NCBI RefSeq assembly: GCF_004217285.1 | Contig: NZ_SHKS01000001.1 | Location: 372,001-436,000 of the forward strand | Reading direction: 5' to 3' | DNA: 64,000 nt | Source: Streptomyces sp. BK239 | GTDB lineage: Bacteria; Actinomycetota; Actinomycetes; Streptomycetales; Streptomycetaceae | In this document: in pieces, positions 61,527-64,000 of the stretch | How positions within the stretch are numbered: the stretch's first letter is position 1 | Layout of the letters: each line of letters opens with the position of its first letter | Translations under genes and position numbers: made by a program | The notes under the pieces: model-generated | What the model was told of the DNA's origin: nothing | The model's input: only the letters and a program-made list of their open reading frames with translations | Database searches by the model: none

Positions 61527-62422
61527 GCGCCGGTCCGCCCAGGAGCGTCCGTCCGCCCGCCGGGAGCGATGACCTTCAGCGCCTCGGCGAGCTGCTCGCG
61601 CCACTCCGGCTGGACCGCGACGCCCGCCTCGGCCCACCGGTCGTGCGCCAGCACGCTGTACGCGGGCCGGCGGGCCGGCCGTACGAACTTCTCCGAGGTC
61701 GTCGGGCGCACCCGCTCCGGGTCCAGACCCGTCAGCTCGAACGCCGCACGCGCCAGGTCGAACCAGGTGCCCGTGCCGGACGCGGTGCCGTGGTAGACGC
61801 CGGCCGGGGCCCGGCCGGCCACGGCCGCCTCGCCCAGGTCCGCGATCTGCCGGGCGAGCGCCACGGTCCAGGTCGGCTGACCCCGCTGGTCGTCGACCAC
61901 GTCCAGGGTCTCGCGCTGCCCGGCCAGCTTCAGCATCGTCGCGACGAAGTTGCCTCCGTGCGCGCCGTACAGCCAGGCCGTGCGCACCACATAGCCGCGC
62001 TCGGGCAGCAGCCCGGTCACCGCCTCCTCGCCCACGAGCTTGCCCCGCCCGTAGGCGTTCACCGGCGAGGTCGGGGCGTCGTGCGGGTACGGCTCGGCGG
62101 CGTCGCCCGGGAAGACGTAGTCGGTGGAGACCTGGATCAGCGCGGCGCCGTCGGCCGCGCACGCTTCGGCGAGCACCCGCGGGCCCTCGCCGTTGATCCG
62201 GGTCGCCGCGGCCTCGTCGGCCTCCGCCCCGTCCACGTCGGTCCACGCGGCCGCGTTCACCACGACGTCGTGGCCCGCCACCGCCGCCCGCACCGCTGCG
62301 GCGTCGGTGACGTCCAGCTCCTGCCGGGTCGACGCGGTGACCTCGGCCCCGCGCCCCACGAGCACGTCGGTCAGGTCCCGGCCGAGCATGCCGCCCGCGC
62401 CGGTGATCAGCCAGCGGGTCAT
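61523..62422 (-). CDS. rfbD: dTDP-4-dehydrorhamnose reductase
   Basis: A 299-aa SDR protein from ATG 62422. NAD(P)-binding motif ITGAGGMLGRDL, catalytic STDYVFPGDA and YGRGKLVGEEAV (YxxxK), and WLYGAHGGNFVATMLKLA are typical of RmlD. It reduces dTDP-4-keto-rhamnose to dTDP-L-rhamnose. It overlaps rfbB by 4 nt (ATGA). The epimerase RfbC is not visible in the window, so it must be elsewhere or beyond the right edge. Confidence 0.94.
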   Translation of the reverse strand: MTRWLITGAGGMLGRDLTDVLVGRGAEVTASTRQELDVTDAAAVRAAVAGHDVVVNAAAWTDVDGAEADEAAATRINGEGPRVLAEACAADGAALIQVSTDYVFPGDAAEPYPHDAPTSPVNAYGRGKLVGEEAVTGLLPERGYVVRTAWLYGAHGGNFVATMLKLAGQRETLDVVDDQRGQPTWTVALARQIADLGEAAVAGRAPAGVYHGTASGTGTWFDLARAAFELTGLDPERVRPTTSEKFVRPARRPAYSVLAHDRWAEAGVAVQPEWREQLAEALKVIAPGGRTDAPGRTGA

Positions 62423-63408
62423 GCGGGAAGCGCCGCCTTCGCCTTGAGCGGCTCCCACCAGGCGCGGTTGTCGCGGTACCACTGGACGGTGTCGGCGAGA
62501 CCCTGCTCGAAGGTGACGAGCGGCGTGTAGCCCAGCTCCTCCTTGATCTTCGCGATCGACAGGGAGTAGCGCAGGTCGTGGCCCTTGCGGTCGGCGACGT
62601 GCTCGACCATGTCCCAGCCCGCCCCGCAGGCGTCCAGGAGCAGACCGGTGAGCTCCTTGTTGGTGACCTCGGTGCCGCCGCCGATGTGGTAGACCTCGCC
62701 GGCCCGGCCGCCCCGCAGCACCATCTCGATGCCCCGGCAGTGGTCGGAGACGTGCAGCCAGTCCCGCACGTTCAGGCCCTCGCCGTACAGCGGGACCTTC
62801 TTGCCGTCCAGCAGGTTCGTGGTGAACAGCGGGATCATCTTCTCGGGGAAGTGGTACTGCCCGTAGTTGTTGGAGCAGCGGGTCACCACGACGTCCATGC
62901 CGTGCGTGCGGTGGTACGACAGTGCCAGCAGGTCCGAGCCGGCCTTCGAGGCCGAGTACGGCGAGTTCGGCGCCAGCGGCCAGTCCTCGGTCCACGAGCC
63001 CTCGGAGATCGAGCCGTAGACCTCGTCCGTGGACACGTGGACGAACCGGCCCACCCCGTGGCGCTTGGCGGCGTCCAGGAGGACCTGGGTGCCCAGCACG
63101 TTGGTCGTCACGAACGGGGAGGAGTCCGCGATGGAGCGGTCCACGTGGGACTCGGCGGCGAAGTGCACCACCGCGTCCTGGCCGCGCATCACGTCGTCGA
63201 CGGTGGCGAAGTCGCGGATGTCGCCGTGGACGAAGGTGTACCCGTCCTTGCCGGCGACGGGGGCGAGGTTCTCCTCGTTGCCGGAGTAGGTCAGGTTGTC
63301 CAGGACGGTGACCTGGGCGCCCTCGCCCGAGGGCAGCTCGCCGAGGAGCAGCGCCCGTACGAACTGTGAACCGATGAACCCGGCACCGCCGGTGACAAGA
63401 ATCTTCAT
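62419..63408 (-). CDS. rfbB: dTDP-glucose 4,6-dehydratase
   Basis: A 329-aa extended SDR from ATG 63408 (MKILVTGGAGFIGSQFVRAL). The Rossmann motif TGGAGFIGS, HFAAESHVDRSI, the catalytic STDEVYGSI and YSASKAGSDLL (YxxxK) and RCSNNYGQYHFPEKMIPL are diagnostic. An upstream in-frame ATG (63420) lies directly on the -10 element TATAGA, so the internal ATG is preferred. It converts dTDP-glucose to the 4-keto-6-deoxy intermediate and begins the glycopolymer operon. Confidence 0.95.
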   Translation of the reverse strand: MKILVTGGAGFIGSQFVRALLLGELPSGEGAQVTVLDNLTYSGNEENLAPVAGKDGYTFVHGDIRDFATVDDVMRGQDAVVHFAAESHVDRSIADSSPFVTTNVLGTQVLLDAAKRHGVGRFVHVSTDEVYGSISEGSWTEDWPLAPNSPYSASKAGSDLLALSYHRTHGMDVVVTRCSNNYGQYHFPEKMIPLFTTNLLDGKKVPLYGEGLNVRDWLHVSDHCRGIEMVLRGGRAGEVYHIGGGTEVTNKELTGLLLDACGAGWDMVEHVADRKGHDLRYSLSIAKIKEELGYTPLVTFEQGLADTVQWYRDNRAWWEPLKAKAALPA

Positions 63409-63420
63409 AAGAGCCCACAT

Positions 63421-63450
63421 TCTATAGCCCGCCGTATCACGCGCTGTGCA
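63421..63450 (-). promoter_or_regulatory. Promoter of the rfbB glycopolymer operon
   Basis: On the minus strand TGCACA (63450-63445), an 18-nt spacer and TATAGA (63426-63421) precede rfbB ATG 63408 by 12 nt, giving a very short leader. Confidence 0.55.
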
Positions 63451-63498
63451 GTGGCCCTTTTCACGGCGGGGGTGGCGGGAGCGGTCCGTACCCTGCCG

Positions 63499-63504
63499 TA
63501 GGCT
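63499..63504 (+). promoter_or_regulatory. -10 element of rfbA
   Basis: TAGGCT ends 8 nt before the rfbA ATG, suggesting a leaderless transcript. Confidence 0.4.
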
Positions 63505-63512
63505 GCGGGCCC

Positions 63513-64000
63513 ATGCGTGGAATTCTGCTCGCCGGTGGTACCGGTTCCCGACTGTGGCCGATCACCCGTGCGGTGTCGAAGCAACTGATGCCGGTCTTCG
63601 ACAAGCCGATGATCTATTACCCGCTCTCCACCCTGGTGATGGCGGGACTGCGGGACATCCTGATCATCACCGGACCGGCCGAGCGACCCCAGTTCGAACG
63701 GCTCCTGGGCGACGGGTCCGACTGGGGCCTGAACATCGAGTTCGCCACGCAGGAACACCCCAACGGCATCGCCGAGGCCTTCGTCATCGGCGAGGACTTC
63801 ATCGGCGACGAGGCCGTCGCGCTGATCCTCGGCGACAACATCTTCCACGGCTACGGCCTCGGCCGGCAGCTCGCCCGCTACAGCGACCCCGAGGGCGGTG
63901 TGGTCTTCGCCCACGCCGTCTCCGACCCGACGGCCTACGGCGTCGTCGACTTCGACGAGCAGGGCCGCGCCCGCTCCATCGAGGAGAAGCCGAAGAACCC
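63513..64000 (+). CDS. rfbA: Glucose-1-phosphate thymidylyltransferase, cut by window edge
   Basis: The first 162 residues are visible from ATG 63513: [20 protein letters not shown], with the nucleotide-binding GGTGSRL motif, [20 protein letters not shown] and [15 protein letters not shown]. These are the signatures of RmlA/RfbA, which makes dTDP-glucose, the first step towards dTDP-rhamnose. It diverges from rfbB with a promoter region of about 100 nt. The 3' end lies outside the window. Confidence 0.94.
   Translation, partial: MRGILLAGGTGSRLWPITRAVSKQLMPVFDKPMIYYPLSTLVMAGLRDILIITGPAERPQFERLLGDGSDWGLNIEFATQEHPNGIAEAFVIGEDFIGDEAVALILGDNIFHGYGLGRQLARYSDPEGGVVFAHAVSDPTAYGVVDFDEQGRARSIEEKPKN

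Overview
This is a high-GC window (strong G/C bias at third codon positions, GTG starts, mostly T-poor stem-loop terminators) whose gene content and order are those of a Streptomyces chromosome core. From memory, the run rpiB / nei-like / tig / clpP1 / clpP2 / clpX / valS / folC / ndk / mreBCD / mrdA / rodA / radical SAM / RNase E / rplU / rpmA / obg matches the conserved order in Streptomyces coelicolor. That is recollection and was not searched.

Layout. 1-1067: an amino acid permease cut by the window edge. 1180-7959 (minus): an organosulfur acquisition locus, with a cysteine-type leader peptide, a ROK regulator, a second candidate leader, a sulfonate-type ABC transporter (lipoprotein, permease, ATPase), an LLM flavin monooxygenase and a TauD/AtsK-type dioxygenase that is a pseudogene here. 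8263-13026: bioY, an LPXTG surface protein divergent from a Ser/Thr kinase, and a second amino acid permease. 13256-19784: rpiB, an Fpg/Nei glycosylase, an Eis-like acetyltransferase, a SpoIIE-type phosphatase, a 168-bp MITE-like palindromic element, an HD protein, an acyltransferase and a small membrane protein. 19887-20594: a degraded secreted-protein gene and two tRNAs (Gly-TCC, Pro-TGG). 20794-31671: tig, clpP1, clpP2, clpX, a Q/G/P-rich membrane protein, valS, folC, a DUF4233 protein and ndk. 32019-38434: the mreB-mreC-mreD-mrdA-rodA cell-wall elongation/sporulation cluster. 38512-43528: a radical SAM protein and its DUF2344 partner, separated by a secreted repeat protein and a hydrophobic repeat protein. 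43803-50498: RNase E/G, L21, L27, Obg. 50560-63408 (minus): a cell-surface glycopolymer cluster with rfbB, rfbD, a flippase, a DUF2304/DPM1-like pair, a GT2, two large GT2 + CDP-glycerol-type glycerophosphotransferase proteins and a polytopic GT-C-like membrane protein. rfbA diverges from rfbB and runs off the window.

How the genes work together. The left locus imports and desulfonates organic sulfur, and its two short Cys-codon leader peptides suggest attenuation by cysteine or charged tRNA-Cys. The right cluster supplies dTDP-rhamnose precursors, exports a lipid-linked unit, builds a polyol-phosphate polymer and probably decorates it outside the cell. The middle is housekeeping: protein folding and proteolysis, tRNA charging, folate, nucleotides, wall elongation and ribosome biogenesis.

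Most of the window is ordinary core genome. The observations most worth a second look are the two leader peptides, the doubly broken dioxygenase gene carrying a short palindromic insertion, the MITE-like element that supplies a stop codon, and the glycopolymer cluster with a Gtr-like trio.
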